Shown here: positions 1 through 8,861 of the stretch, piece after piece
Layout: each line of letters starts with the position of its first letter
Numbering within the stretch: position 1 is the stretch's first letter
Assembly (NCBI GenBank): GCA_964529715.1
Contig: CAZGXI010000020.1
Span: 26,035-90,034 of the forward strand
Origin: CAZGXI01 sp964529715
Lineage (GTDB): Bacteria; Chloroflexota; Anaerolineae; Aggregatilineales; Ch27
Length of the DNA: 64,000 nt
Reading direction: 5' to 3'
The notes under the pieces: model-generated
Seen by the model: the letters and a program-made list of their open reading frames with translations, nothing else
The model's database searches: none
Told to the model about the DNA's origin: nothing
Translations under genes and position numbers: made by a program

Positions 1-126
1 CTTCGGGCATAGCGGAATTCCTTCAAACAAAAGATTTTCCCGGCCACTGATCTTTCCTATAACCGTACAGCAAAATGCAAGGTAAAGCCAGTTTGAGCGG
101 CTGCACTCGTGTTTCAACTGGCGCTG

Positions 127-135
127 TGCTAAAAT
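127..135 (+). promoter_or_regulatory. Candidate extended -10 promoter for the S41 protease pair
   Basis: TGCTAAAAT fits an extended -10 element (TG-N-TAAAAT) about 30 bases before the first start codon. No convincing -35 hexamer lies at the usual distance, which is acceptable for an extended -10. Nothing else was recognised in bases 1-126. Confidence 0.35.
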
Positions 136-165
136 GCGGCGTGTACCTCGGTTACTTCAAGGGCA

Positions 166-1389
166 ATGGTTAACAGTATGCCACCCAAACGAGTTTCACG
201 AAGCATGGTACTGTCGTTGATAGGTCGGGGTTTTTTGATCGGTCTGGTTTTGTGTGCGGTGTTTATGGCCGGCTTCTTTTTCCGCGACGGGTTGGGTTCG
301 ACCGTGACCCCGTCACGGGTGTTGGCCGAGCCGGGGAATTATCCCTTGCTGGCCGAGGTTCACACCCTGCTGGAGGGCAACTATCTGCGGGACCTGCCCA
401 CGCAGCAGGAATTTGAATACGCGGCTATTCGCGGCGCGCTCAATTCCCTGCATGACCCTTACACCTTTTTCGTCGATCCGCCCGTTGCGCAGAGCGAATC
501 CGACGTGCTGGCTGGGCATTATGGCGGCATTGGCGTCCAGGTGCAGCACGCCGCTGACGGCAGTTTTGTCTTGTACCCGTTTCGTGAAGGTCCTGCTGAG
601 CGTGCAGGCATTGAGGACGGCGATACGCTTTTGCAAGTAGACGACCTAGTGATCACGCCGCGCGAGCGCATCGACGTGATCGATCAGGCCATGCGAGGCG
701 AGGTGGGTAACGGCAACGGCGTGGTTCTGCGCGTCCTCAAGCGAGCGACCAATCAGGAACAAACCTATACCATTGCGTTTGAGGTGATCGAAGTGCCGTC
801 GGTAATCTGGCGGACGCTGGTTGAAGATGCCCGGATCGGCTACGTGCAGATTCAGCGCTTCACCAGCCGCACGCCAGATGAACTGCGAGCTGCGCTGCAA
901 GAACTGCGCAATGCCGAGATTGCTGCCTGGATTGTGGACTTACGCGACAATGCCGGTGGGCTGCTCCAAGAATCCATCCAGGCTGCTGACGAATTCCTGG
1001 ATGAAGGGGTGATTGTCTACGAACGAACCCGCGACTCGGAGCACGAATATCTGGCTGCATCCGGTGGCCTGGGCGTTGAACTGCCAATGGCCGTCTTGAT
1101 CAATCACGGCACGGCCAGTGCCGCCGAGCTGGTCGCTGGGGCGTTACAGGCGCACGAGCGCGGCATCCTGATCGGTCAGGCAACCTATGGTAAAGGGTCG
1201 GTCCAGTTGATCTTCCGGCTGTCCGATCAGTCTTCGGTGCACATCACGTCGGCGGAATGGCTCACCCCCAACCGCGCACAACTGGAAAACAACGGCCTTA
1301 CGCCGGATATTGCGATGATCCCGGCAGAAGACGGGCGAGATGTGGAAATCGGGGAAGCGATACGTTATCTTCAGGAGCAAATACGATGA
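166..1389 (+). CDS. S41 family C-terminal processing peptidase (first of a tandem pair)
   Basis: Membrane-anchored serine protease of the CtpA/Prc type, which degrades or trims proteins outside the cytoplasmic membrane. Seen: one N-terminal membrane segment (about residues 15-40), a PDZ domain (about 110-195), then the S41 core with Ser318 in GTASAAELVAG and Lys343 in YGKGSVQ. The 25-residue spacing of this Ser/Lys pair is normal for the family. Its 407 aa are also a usual length. Starts at 166 and 178 are both possible. The stop overlaps the next start as ATGA, so the two proteases are translationally coupled. The substrate cannot be told from sequence. Confidence 0.9.
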   Translation: MVNSMPPKRVSRSMVLSLIGRGFLIGLVLCAVFMAGFFFRDGLGSTVTPSRVLAEPGNYPLLAEVHTLLEGNYLRDLPTQQEFEYAAIRGALNSLHDPYTFFVDPPVAQSESDVLAGHYGGIGVQVQHAADGSFVLYPFREGPAERAGIEDGDTLLQVDDLVITPRERIDVIDQAMRGEVGNGNGVVLRVLKRATNQEQTYTIAFEVIEVPSVIWRTLVEDARIGYVQIQRFTSRTPDELRAALQELRNAEIAAWIVDLRDNAGGLLQESIQAADEFLDEGVIVYERTRDSEHEYLAASGGLGVELPMAVLINHGTASAAELVAGALQAHERGILIGQATYGKGSVQLIFRLSDQSSVHITSAEWLTPNRAQLENNGLTPDIAMIPAEDGRDVEIGEAIRYLQEQIR

Positions 1390-2675
1390 AACTTGGTGTA
1401 TTTGGTGAGGATGCACGGTCAATGAAACTGACATCTTCTGCAACTTCATCACAGGGACTGGAACTGCCTCGCCTTAAGCCGGGCTGGCAGGTGATGACCA
1501 TTGCCATTGCGCTGATCCTGGTAGCCGGCGGGGGATTTTTTGTCGGCTTCGTGACGGCGGGCGGGGCTGCTGCCGGAACGCCGCAGCAGGCTAACCCGCC
1601 CGGTTTCGAGGTCTTTTGGGAAGTGTGGAATTATATTGAGCGGGAGTTTTACTACGACACCCCCTCGGTCGAAGAGCGTACCTATGGGGCAATCCGAGGG
1701 ATGCTGGCGTCGTTAGGAGATGACTATACCGCTTTCATTCAGCCGAGCATCGCCCAGATTGAACGTCAGAACGTCGAGGGCAGCTTCGGCGGGATCGGCG
1801 CTTACGTCCGCCTGAACGAGTTTGGGCAGTTATATATCGTCTATGCCTTCCCCAATCACCCGGCGCAGGCTGCTGGTCTGCGCGATGGCGACATCGTACT
1901 GAGTGTAGACGGGCGCTCTCTAGAAAACCTCACGCTGGCAGAAGGGACTGCCCTGATTCGTGGCCCTATCGGGACGGTCGTGCATATGGAGATATACCGC
2001 CCTTCGACCGACGAGAGTTTTGAGGTCGATGTTGAACGCCGCCAGATTGAAGTGCCGACGGTTTACGGCCAAATGCTAGACGGCAATGTGGCTTATGTGT
2101 CGTTGTTCCAGTTCAACGGCATTGCTACCAGCGAGCTGGAGGAACAAATCACGGCGCTGTTGGCAGAAAACCCACGCGCCCTGATCTTTGATCTGCGCGG
2201 CAATCCGGGTGGGTTGTTAGACGAGGCGATTGGCGTCAGCGACCTGTTTTTGCCGCAGGGCCTGGTTGCCACACAGCGGACCAGTCTGGCTGCTGAGGAA
2301 CGGCCCTTCTATGCAGACAGCGGTGATGTGGCGGAAACGGTGCCGCTGATCGTGTTGATCGACGGCGGCAGCGCCAGCGCCTCGGAGATCGTCGCCGGGG
2401 CGATCAGCGACCGCCATCGCGGCATCTTGATCGGCACGCCTACGTTCGGCAAAGGCTCGATCCAGTTGCTTCATGATCTGTCAGACGGTTCGCAGTTGCG
2501 CATCACTTACGGCGCATGGTACACCCCGAACGAAGACCCGCTGGAGGGCGTGGGGCTACAGCCGGACATCCTAGTCGAACTGCCAGAAGACCTGACCACA
2601 CTTCAGCCCGGCGATGACCCCTGGCTCGATGCGGCAATGGCGTACATTGATGAGCATTATCCGGGCGCAGAATAG
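1386..2675 (+). CDS. S41 family C-terminal processing peptidase (second of a tandem pair)
   Basis: A second periplasmic or cell-surface S41 protease of 429 aa. The start at 1386 is chosen because AGGAG lies about 10 bases upstream and the ATGA overlap with the preceding stop is typical of coupling. Seen: one membrane anchor at about residues 35-58, a PDZ domain, and the Ser331/Lys356 dyad in GSASASEIVAG and FGKGSIQ. It is clearly related to its neighbour but diverged, so this is an old tandem duplication. The two copies may differ in PDZ-recognised substrate, which is inference. Confidence 0.9.
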   Translation: MKLGVFGEDARSMKLTSSATSSQGLELPRLKPGWQVMTIAIALILVAGGGFFVGFVTAGGAAAGTPQQANPPGFEVFWEVWNYIEREFYYDTPSVEERTYGAIRGMLASLGDDYTAFIQPSIAQIERQNVEGSFGGIGAYVRLNEFGQLYIVYAFPNHPAQAAGLRDGDIVLSVDGRSLENLTLAEGTALIRGPIGTVVHMEIYRPSTDESFEVDVERRQIEVPTVYGQMLDGNVAYVSLFQFNGIATSELEEQITALLAENPRALIFDLRGNPGGLLDEAIGVSDLFLPQGLVATQRTSLAAEERPFYADSGDVAETVPLIVLIDGGSASASEIVAGAISDRHRGILIGTPTFGKGSIQLLHDLSDGSQLRITYGAWYTPNEDPLEGVGLQPDILVELPEDLTTLQPGDDPWLDAAMAYIDEHYPGAE

Positions 2676-2686
2676 CGCGGCAGCAT

Positions 2687-2709
2687 GCCGGGAGCGCAGT
2701 GCTCCCGGC
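2687..2709 (+). other. Intercistronic hairpin between the protease and smpB
   Basis: Perfect 9-bp stem (GCCGGGAGC with GCTCCCGGC) and a 5-nt loop. No T tract follows, so it is not a classical intrinsic terminator. It may act as an mRNA processing or stability element. Confidence 0.4.
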
Positions 2710-2729
2710 GGAAGACCTCAGGCCAATCT

Positions 2730-3209
2730 ATGAGCAAGCAAATTCCCGGCAGCGACCGCAAGATCGTGGCGACCAATCGCAAGGCGCAGCACGAGTATTT
2801 TCTTGAAGATAGCTTTGAGGCCGGGATCGTCCTGGTCGGATCGGAGATCAAATCTGTCCGGGCAGGCCGCGTTAATCTCCGGGAAGGCTATGTTGAGGTC
2901 CGTGACGGCGAACTGTGGCTGGTGGGGGTGCACATTGCGGATTACAGTCAGGCTGGACGGTTCGGGCACGATCCCACCAGGGCGCGTAAGCTACTGTTAC
3001 ACCGCAAGGAGATTAATCGCCTGATCGGGCGCGTGCAGGAAAAGGGCTATACCCTTGTTCCAACGCTGATGTATCTCAAGCGTGGGCTGGCGAAGGTCGA
3101 GATCGCCCTGGCGCGCGGCAAAAAACAGTATGACAAGCGCGAGGCCATCGCCGAGCGCGACAGTAAGCGCCAGATCGAGCGCGCTCTGCGCGAGCGCTAC
3201 CGGGAATAG
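2730..3209 (+). CDS. smpB: SsrA-binding protein SmpB
   Basis: Binds tmRNA and delivers it to stalled ribosomes for trans-translation. The 159 aa match the family: an N-terminal NRKAQHEYFLEDSFEAGIVL segment, the GSEIKSVRAG core motif, the KRGLAKVEIALARGKKQYDKR segment and a basic C-terminal tail that enters the decoding centre. The start at 2730 (MSKQIPGSD) gives the usual SmpB N terminus; an in-frame upstream start would add 15 atypical residues. No tmRNA gene was seen in the window. Confidence 0.96.
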   Translation: MSKQIPGSDRKIVATNRKAQHEYFLEDSFEAGIVLVGSEIKSVRAGRVNLREGYVEVRDGELWLVGVHIADYSQAGRFGHDPTRARKLLLHRKEINRLIGRVQEKGYTLVPTLMYLKRGLAKVEIALARGKKQYDKREAIAERDSKRQIERALRERYRE

Positions 3210-3231
3210 ATTTTTAGCCGAGGAGTCCGCT

Positions 3232-4044
3232 GTGGAAATCGCGCCTGAGCCGCCTAAAGTCTGGCCGACCTCCATTCGCGGCATCAACAACCTGCCGCCG
3301 CCACAAAAATACGCTATCTACCGGACATTGATCCTTTCTTGGGCTTATGAGCGGTTCGACATTGACTATCAGACCCTGACTCATAACGGCCAGGATGTTG
3401 TCAATATCAACGGTCCGCCTGGCAGCCGATCTGTTGAGATCAGTATCCGACAGAATCCCGGCGATCAGGACCCGGTCATGTACCTGCACATGGCTGATAC
3501 ATTCAATCACCAGTTGATGGTGTTGTTGGTGATGATCAACGATCCTGATTCACCACGCTTTGCCGTTGACCGTGACCCGGATGGCAATCCGACTCACCTG
3601 GGAACGCAAGGGCGCAATATTCTGGCAGAGGTGGCTGCGATGCAGGCCGGGCTTGCACCAGGGCAGATTCGGGCAGGGTTGCGAGTCTTTCGGATGGCCG
3701 TGCCTGCGTTCGAGGGATTCGTCACCCGTATGGGACACAACATGTTCCTGATCGAGCCGTTCGCCTATCATAATGCCATCAGCTTCGAGCGGTACGGTTT
3801 CAGTTATATGCAAGGGCGTAAACAGATGGAATGGATTCACCAGGAGTTCCAGCCCGGCGGCGAGCTGTACCGGAAACTCGACGGTTCGACGCCATTCCGC
3901 CAGCCCGATGCCTGGAAAACGGTGCGTGGTCGATCCTGGGCTATCCATGACGGTATCCTGGGCCATCCTTTCACGGGTTTCCAGATGTACAAACGTATCG
4001 GTGTTCGCGCTGGAGTAGTCACGTTCCCCGACGCGCGCTGGTAA
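3232..4044 (+). CDS. Conserved-looking hypothetical protein downstream of smpB
   Basis: A 270-aa soluble protein that I do not recognise. A GTG start at 3232 is chosen because GAGGAG lies just before it. The frame stays open further upstream only by overlapping smpB. No signal peptide or membrane segment is visible. The protein has balanced composition, several aromatic-rich stretches (for example WAYERFDIDY near residue 38) and a long middle region with MAVPAFEGFVTRMGHNMFLI. The first base lies 22 bases after the smpB stop, so co-transcription is likely. No family assignment is offered. Confidence 0.75.
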   Translation: MEIAPEPPKVWPTSIRGINNLPPPQKYAIYRTLILSWAYERFDIDYQTLTHNGQDVVNINGPPGSRSVEISIRQNPGDQDPVMYLHMADTFNHQLMVLLVMINDPDSPRFAVDRDPDGNPTHLGTQGRNILAEVAAMQAGLAPGQIRAGLRVFRMAVPAFEGFVTRMGHNMFLIEPFAYHNAISFERYGFSYMQGRKQMEWIHQEFQPGGELYRKLDGSTPFRQPDAWKTVRGRSWAIHDGILGHPFTGFQMYKRIGVRAGVVTFPDARW

Positions 4045-4074
4045 CGTGTTGTTGCCAGGTGTTCAGTCACCTTC

Positions 4075-6636
4075 ATGCAGGCTCATTCGCGTTCTCTGGT
4101 GCTGTCTGCTGCGAATCTCAAGCGCGTTCTGGATGCGGCGCGTGCTGCCAGACCGCTGCCTGCCACGCCGCTGAGAGCATTTGCGCTGCTTGAACAGCGA
4201 CTAACCGATCCGTCGGTAGTCGCCGGGAGTGCTGCCGCCGACCTGGCTCTGCTGGAATGGCTGAACGACGAGATTATCGAGGGGCTGTGTGGCCAGCGCG
4301 CCCATTACCACCTGCCGCCGCCGGACGTCACGATGTCGCTGGAGCGGGTGGTCGAGGCGCTGGCATCTGATTTCCGGCAAGGCGCAGCAGAACTGGAGGC
4401 CTGGAGTCTACTGTTTATGCGCTACGTGCGCGTTGATCTGGATTTATCCTGGGAGCGGCTGGAGACCATCACCGGGCAAGATCAACGCACCCTGCGCCGT
4501 CGTCAGGATCGCGGCCTGCGGCGGCTGACGCACCGCCTGATCCAGCGCGAGCAGATGGCGCGCCGTGAGGCACATCGAGACCGTCTGCGGCGGGCCATTC
4601 CTCCCCTGCCGGGTCATGAGATCGTGGGGCGGGCCGCATCCTTCAATCGGGCGTGGTCCAGGCTAATGGCAAATACATCGCGCCGCCATGTGGCCTTCAT
4701 TGGGCCGGGGGGCATCGGCAAGACGGCGCTGGCGCTGCTGCTGACTCATCGTCTGATCGCCGAGGCCGATCTGGATAGTGTGATCTGGCTCGTCGCCTCT
4801 CGAAACCTTACATCTGCTGCTCTGACTGCACGCTGCGCTGAGGCATTGGCGCTGCCGTCTGGTGATGGGAATGCCCTGCGTGCGGTTTGTCAGGCGTGGA
4901 ATGTTTTGATCATCCTGGACGAAGCGGACTCTCTTTTCGAAGACGAGCCGGGAATGGCCGCTTTTTTGAGCCTGGTTGCGGAAGCCCGGCTGCTGTTGAC
5001 GAGTCGCCTGACCGTGCCAGGGGAGCTTGATCTTTTCGCCGTCGAGCTGCCGGAACTCTCGAAAGGGGATGCTCAGACTATTGTGGCGCGCGTATGGCCG
5101 GAAGATCGGGTGCTCGAACCGGAACGCTGGCGGCTGATCTGGCGGCAGGCAGGCGGTAATCCACTAGCGTTAGAAGTCGCCACACGGCTGGCAGCACGTG
5201 TATCCCGACATGCACTTGAAGCGGTCTGGCCGCAGACCCAGTTTCCTGATCAGGTCGCCCTGCTAGACAGTCTTTACGAGCGCGCCTGGGATCGGCTTGA
5301 CCCTGCCGCACGCCGGTTCTGGCTGGCAGCATGGCTGTTGCCTCCCCGTTCGATTCTGCACGATCTGGTTTCCCTTGCCGGTGGACTTTCTCCGGTGCAG
5401 GCAGCTCAGGCGGCGCAGCAGTTAGGGCAACTTTCGTTGTTAGATCTGGACGCCGACGGAGACCGCTACCGGCTGCACAGTGTGACGCGGGCGTTTCTTC
5501 GACAAAAGGTTAACGCCCAGTCAGAAATTGCAGGCTGGGCGCATGAGGGCGCGCTCCGGCTGGGAAAAGCCCTCCCCGGATCGCCCTATGCGGCGTCATT
5601 GGCCTATCATCTGCTGGATATGGCAGATGTTCTTGCCCTTACGCCGACATGGTGCGTAGAGGCGATCCGCGCCGTCTGGACTGACATTACTCGCCAGGGA
5701 ATGTGGTCTACCTGGCGTCCATTGCTGGGACGGCTGATCGCGTGGACAGGAGAGGTATCGCCGGAGGTTCAGGCTGCGTTGCACTGTTGGCTGGGAGTTG
5801 CCTGCCGTTGGACCGGCTCAAGTGATCTGGCAGAGCAGTATCTCAATCTGGCAGCGCAACTGGCTGCTGAGGCGAGTGATCTTCAGCAGCAGGCGGGTGC
5901 GCTGGTTGAACTGGGCGTCGTGTATCGCTACCAGCGCCGTTACGCCCAAGCCCGGTCACATGTGCAGCAGGCCACCATGATTTTCCAACAGCTTCGGAAT
6001 TCGGAGGGGGAAAATCGTTGCCGGCTGGAACTAGCCCGTCTGGCATTGGATGAGCAGCAGCCCGCCCTGGCTCTTGAACAACTGCAAGGACTGCCGGTTT
6101 CGGCCTATGTGGCAGCCCTGGCCTGTGACGCCCATCTGGCGCTGGGGAACTTCCGCCAGGCGCTCATTTTCGCCGAACGGGCGTTGAGTCTTGCCGCCGG
6201 CGACCGTCCTAACCTGGCACGGGCACAGGCGACGGTAGGCCGGACTTACCTGGTGATGGGACGGCTGGACGAGGCTGAGGATCACCTGTCCGCTGCGCTG
6301 TCGCTGCTGGAACGGGGACAGGACGTTCTTGGGTGGGCACGCGCCGCTGGGGCATTGGCTCGTGTATACCATCTTCAGGGCCGCATCGATGAAGCCTGTC
6401 CTCTGCTAGAAGAGGCGGCAGCGCAGCAGCGCGTGATCAGAGATCAGGTTGGCCTGTTTACTACGCTGCAAACGACGCTGGCCGTCGGTGTCGATCTAAC
6501 GGCACGCGTGTTGGAGTCCGCTGACAAGGAACGTGCGTCAGACCTGGCGATCTGGATACGCCAGATCGACGCCGAATGGCGTGCACTGGCCGATATGACA
6601 CAGCCAGAGACGCGGCAACGGGGCGAGTTGATCTAA
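4075..6636 (+). CDS. STAND-type P-loop ATPase with N-terminal HTH-like segment and C-terminal TPR repeats
   Basis: An 853-aa signal-transducing NTPase of the AP-ATPase/NB-ARC type. Seen: an N-terminal helical region containing a segment like a sigma-factor HTH (about residues 123-156, SWERLETITGQDQRTLRRRQ); a Walker A at 210-217 (GPGGIGKT); a Walker B near 277-285 (VLIILDEAD); an ARC/winged-helix region to about 500; and a C-terminal helical repeat region (about 560-810) with TPR-like periodicity such as LGVACRWTGSSDLAEQYLNLA. Members act as nucleotide-gated switches in transcription control or defence. It is immediately upstream of tRNA-Arg and a caspase-kinase protein. The specific signal and output are unknown. 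Confidence 0.8.
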   Translation: MQAHSRSLVLSAANLKRVLDAARAARPLPATPLRAFALLEQRLTDPSVVAGSAAADLALLEWLNDEIIEGLCGQRAHYHLPPPDVTMSLERVVEALASDFRQGAAELEAWSLLFMRYVRVDLDLSWERLETITGQDQRTLRRRQDRGLRRLTHRLIQREQMARREAHRDRLRRAIPPLPGHEIVGRAASFNRAWSRLMANTSRRHVAFIGPGGIGKTALALLLTHRLIAEADLDSVIWLVASRNLTSAALTARCAEALALPSGDGNALRAVCQAWNVLIILDEADSLFEDEPGMAAFLSLVAEARLLLTSRLTVPGELDLFAVELPELSKGDAQTIVARVWPEDRVLEPERWRLIWRQAGGNPLALEVATRLAARVSRHALEAVWPQTQFPDQVALLDSLYERAWDRLDPAARRFWLAAWLLPPRSILHDLVSLAGGLSPVQAAQAAQQLGQLSLLDLDADGDRYRLHSVTRAFLRQKVNAQSEIAGWAHEGALRLGKALPGSPYAASLAYHLLDMADVLALTPTWCVEAIRAVWTDITRQGMWSTWRPLLGRLIAWTGEVSPEVQAALHCWLGVACRWTGSSDLAEQYLNLAAQLAAEASDLQQQAGALVELGVVYRYQRRYAQARSHVQQATMIFQQLRNSEGENRCRLELARLALDEQQPALALEQLQGLPVSAYVAALACDAHLALGNFRQALIFAERALSLAAGDRPNLARAQATVGRTYLVMGRLDEAEDHLSAALSLLERGQDVLGWARAAGALARVYHLQGRIDEACPLLEEAAAQQRVIRDQVGLFTTLQTTLAVGVDLTARVLESADKERASDLAIWIRQIDAEWRALADMTQPETRQRGELI

Positions 6637-6656
6637 GTCTAGCTGGCAGGTACAAT
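6628..6656 (+). promoter_or_regulatory. Sigma-70-type promoter for tRNA-Arg
   Basis: TTGATC, 17-bp spacer, TACAAT. The -10 hexamer ends 14 bases before the mature tRNA, giving a predicted start about 7 nt upstream of it. The -35 overlaps the last codons of the STAND gene. With no clear terminator after the tRNA, this promoter may also feed the caspase operon. Confidence 0.6.
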
Positions 6657-6670
6657 AGGATTACTTTTCA

Positions 6671-6743
6671 GCCCCCGTAGCTCAGGGGATAGAGCGACGG
6701 CCTTCGGAGCCGTGCGTCGTGGGTTCGAATCCTACCGGGGGCG
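6671..6743 (+). tRNA. tRNA-Arg: tRNA-Arg (anticodon TCG)
   Basis: Full cloverleaf read by eye: 7-bp acceptor stem GCCCCCG/CGGGGGC, D arm GCTC/GAGC, anticodon stem ACGGC/GCCGT closing the loop CTTCGGA with anticodon TCG, 5-nt variable loop, and T arm GTGGG/CCTAC with TTCGAAT. The discriminator is G and CCA is not encoded. No integrase or att-like repeat was seen nearby. Confidence 0.95.
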
Positions 6744-6812
6744 CTGTGCTCTATTTGTTGGGAACATCGAGGATTTTCAGGTATACCACCATCTCGATGG
6801 GAATGACTGTTT

Positions 6813-8858
6813 ATGGCTACAAGCCGTTACAGCACCACGTATCGCAATTCTTATGCGCTGCTCATCGGCATCGATAACTACCTCAAACTCTCTCCACTCA
6901 AGACCGCGGTGCGTGGCGTGCATGAGCTCGAGGCGGTCCTTGCCAGCGAGCGGCACGGTTTTGAAGTCCGCAAGCTCCTGAATCAAGCCGCGTCGAACGA
7001 TGCGGTCCGCGCTTGGTTCGGCGAACTGGCAAAGCAGGGCCACCCCGACGATCGTGTCTTATTTTACTTTGCCGGTCACGGCCTGACATTCCCTGGCACA
7101 GACCGCAAAATTCCTTACCTGGCGCTTACTGACACCGATCCTCAGAACAGAGGAACGGCGATTAAAATTAGTGATATTATTAATGAAGCCAGCGACACCC
7201 TGGTCGCCAAACACATCCTCTTTATCTTTGACGCCTGTTTTAGTGGCTTGGTGGCAACACGGGCCGGCGGTATTGAGAAATATCACGACAGCCTGATGAC
7301 GAGCCGCGCGCTTCGCGCCATCACGGCAGGCAGTGAAGGCGAAGTGGTGGACGATGACGGCAGCCCGGATGGGCGACTTTCCGTATTCACACATTTCCTG
7401 TTGGAAGGTTTGCAGAATCCGGTTTTGAACGACGGTCTATTGACGGCGACGCAGTTGGGGTTGTATCTTGAGCAGCAAGTAGCCACCTACCCACATGCGC
7501 GCCATAAACCGTATCAGCTGACTCTACCCGGCAGTGGCAGCGGGGATTTCATTTTTATTTCCAAGCCGGAAAGGGTGGCGGGAATCGCAGGCGCTCAACC
7601 GCTGGCGGGCTGCAAGGTTCATGACCCGGCCAACTTACTTAAGGACCTGTACGAGCCGCAGAGAGAGACTCTAAAGTACTTCTCAGTTGTTTCTGAACTG
7701 TATATCCTGGATAAGATCACCAGCGGACAGTCTGGGTCGGCGGTGTTTAAGGTAGGCATCGAACCGGCCCGGCCCAGTTTGGATTTGCTGCGCGGACACT
7801 ACTTTGTCAAGATCTACCGCACGCGCGACGGTGCCGAAAGTGAGCGAAACCGGCTGGTTCGCCAGACTAAATTAAGCCCTTATATCCCGGCCTTAGTCGA
7901 CTCTACACCGATTATCGATGAGGTTTGGATGGCTTCCCTGTACGCTCCGGCAACCCCTTCCTCGGCGGGGGTGGCGCGTGTTTTACGGAAACTGCTGTCT
8001 CCGCGCGACCATGATCTAGCGGTAGCCAGTGTCGTCCGTTTGACAGAACTGCTGCGCGAGTGGAATATCCCTGAGCGACAGAGCTACTGTTCCCCCTTCG
8101 ATCTGCTGCGGCGACCTCTACGGCGGTTCATCTATGAAGAAAAGGAACCCATTGCGGATCGTATCGCCAATGTGCTGCCGGGACTGACTGCCGAGCGCAC
8201 CAAGCTGTATTTCGGGGGACACAGCGTTCTACCCAATCCGGTGGCCTACTTGATGCGGCCGGATTTGTGGGCTGCGGTTCCGCCCAATGTATCGTGGCCA
8301 ATAGGTCACATTCATGGGGATCTGCACTCGAATAACGTCATCTGTGTAACCGGTTCACCGGGCCGCGAAGTCAATCTGGCGCTGATCGATTTCGACACCT
8401 ACGAGGCAGAAAATCTGACTTTATACGATCTGGCTTACCTGGAGTGCGACCTGGCAATGCGGATGACCAACCCTGGCAGCATTGACGACCGCCGCATGTG
8501 GCTCAAGTTGTCTGCGTACCTGGCCAGCTCGCTTGATCTTAAAGGTGTTCCATGGCCGGACATCAGTTCCAGGTACATCAGAGATCTGATCGATCTGATC
8601 GTTCCCTTGCGGGCTATGGTTGCGGATGTATGCCAGGGGAACCGCGATTTTGAGCAGGCTTTCTGGATCGCGCGGGCGGCGGCAGGGTTGAGCTTCGCCC
8701 GCAAGCGGAAAGTTAACCCGCATGAGCGTGTACTGATGCTGTTGCTGTCCGCCGAGAGTCTGGAACACCTTTTCATCCACCTGTTTGAAGCGGAGACGGA
8801 TGAAGACCTCGAGCCTTACCCGACACGGTGGCTCGCTTCTCCCCAAAGCACTGTGTGA
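6813..8858 (+). CDS. Caspase-like (C14) peptidase fused to a kinase/APH-fold domain (TCAD9-like)
   Basis: A 681-aa cytoplasmic fusion. Residues about 10-245 form a metacaspase-type domain with the dyad His89 (YFAGHG) and Cys142 (DACFSG), so the protease looks active. Residues about 290-640 have a protein-kinase/aminoglycoside-phosphotransferase fold: a glycine-rich turn (SGQSGSAVF), a Lys strand (YFVKIYR), the catalytic loop HGDLHSNN near residue 500 and the metal-binding motif DFD near 525. This matches my recollection of 'ternary complex associated domain 9' from NTPase-dependent conflict systems; that name needs a profile check. It heads a three-gene run with the membrane SH3b protein (3-bp gap) and an ATPase. 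Role in regulated self-killing or signalling is inference. Confidence 0.8.
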   Translation: MATSRYSTTYRNSYALLIGIDNYLKLSPLKTAVRGVHELEAVLASERHGFEVRKLLNQAASNDAVRAWFGELAKQGHPDDRVLFYFAGHGLTFPGTDRKIPYLALTDTDPQNRGTAIKISDIINEASDTLVAKHILFIFDACFSGLVATRAGGIEKYHDSLMTSRALRAITAGSEGEVVDDDGSPDGRLSVFTHFLLEGLQNPVLNDGLLTATQLGLYLEQQVATYPHARHKPYQLTLPGSGSGDFIFISKPERVAGIAGAQPLAGCKVHDPANLLKDLYEPQRETLKYFSVVSELYILDKITSGQSGSAVFKVGIEPARPSLDLLRGHYFVKIYRTRDGAESERNRLVRQTKLSPYIPALVDSTPIIDEVWMASLYAPATPSSAGVARVLRKLLSPRDHDLAVASVVRLTELLREWNIPERQSYCSPFDLLRRPLRRFIYEEKEPIADRIANVLPGLTAERTKLYFGGHSVLPNPVAYLMRPDLWAAVPPNVSWPIGHIHGDLHSNNVICVTGSPGREVNLALIDFDTYEAENLTLYDLAYLECDLAMRMTNPGSIDDRRMWLKLSAYLASSLDLKGVPWPDISSRYIRDLIDLIVPLRAMVADVCQGNRDFEQAFWIARAAAGLSFARKRKVNPHERVLMLLLSAESLEHLFIHLFEAETDEDLEPYPTRWLASPQSTV

Positions 8859-8861
8859 ACA

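Noticed and set aside
6671..6743. tRNA-Arg as an integration site for a mobile island carrying the caspase genes
   Set aside because: No integrase, direct att repeat, or composition shift was seen on either side.
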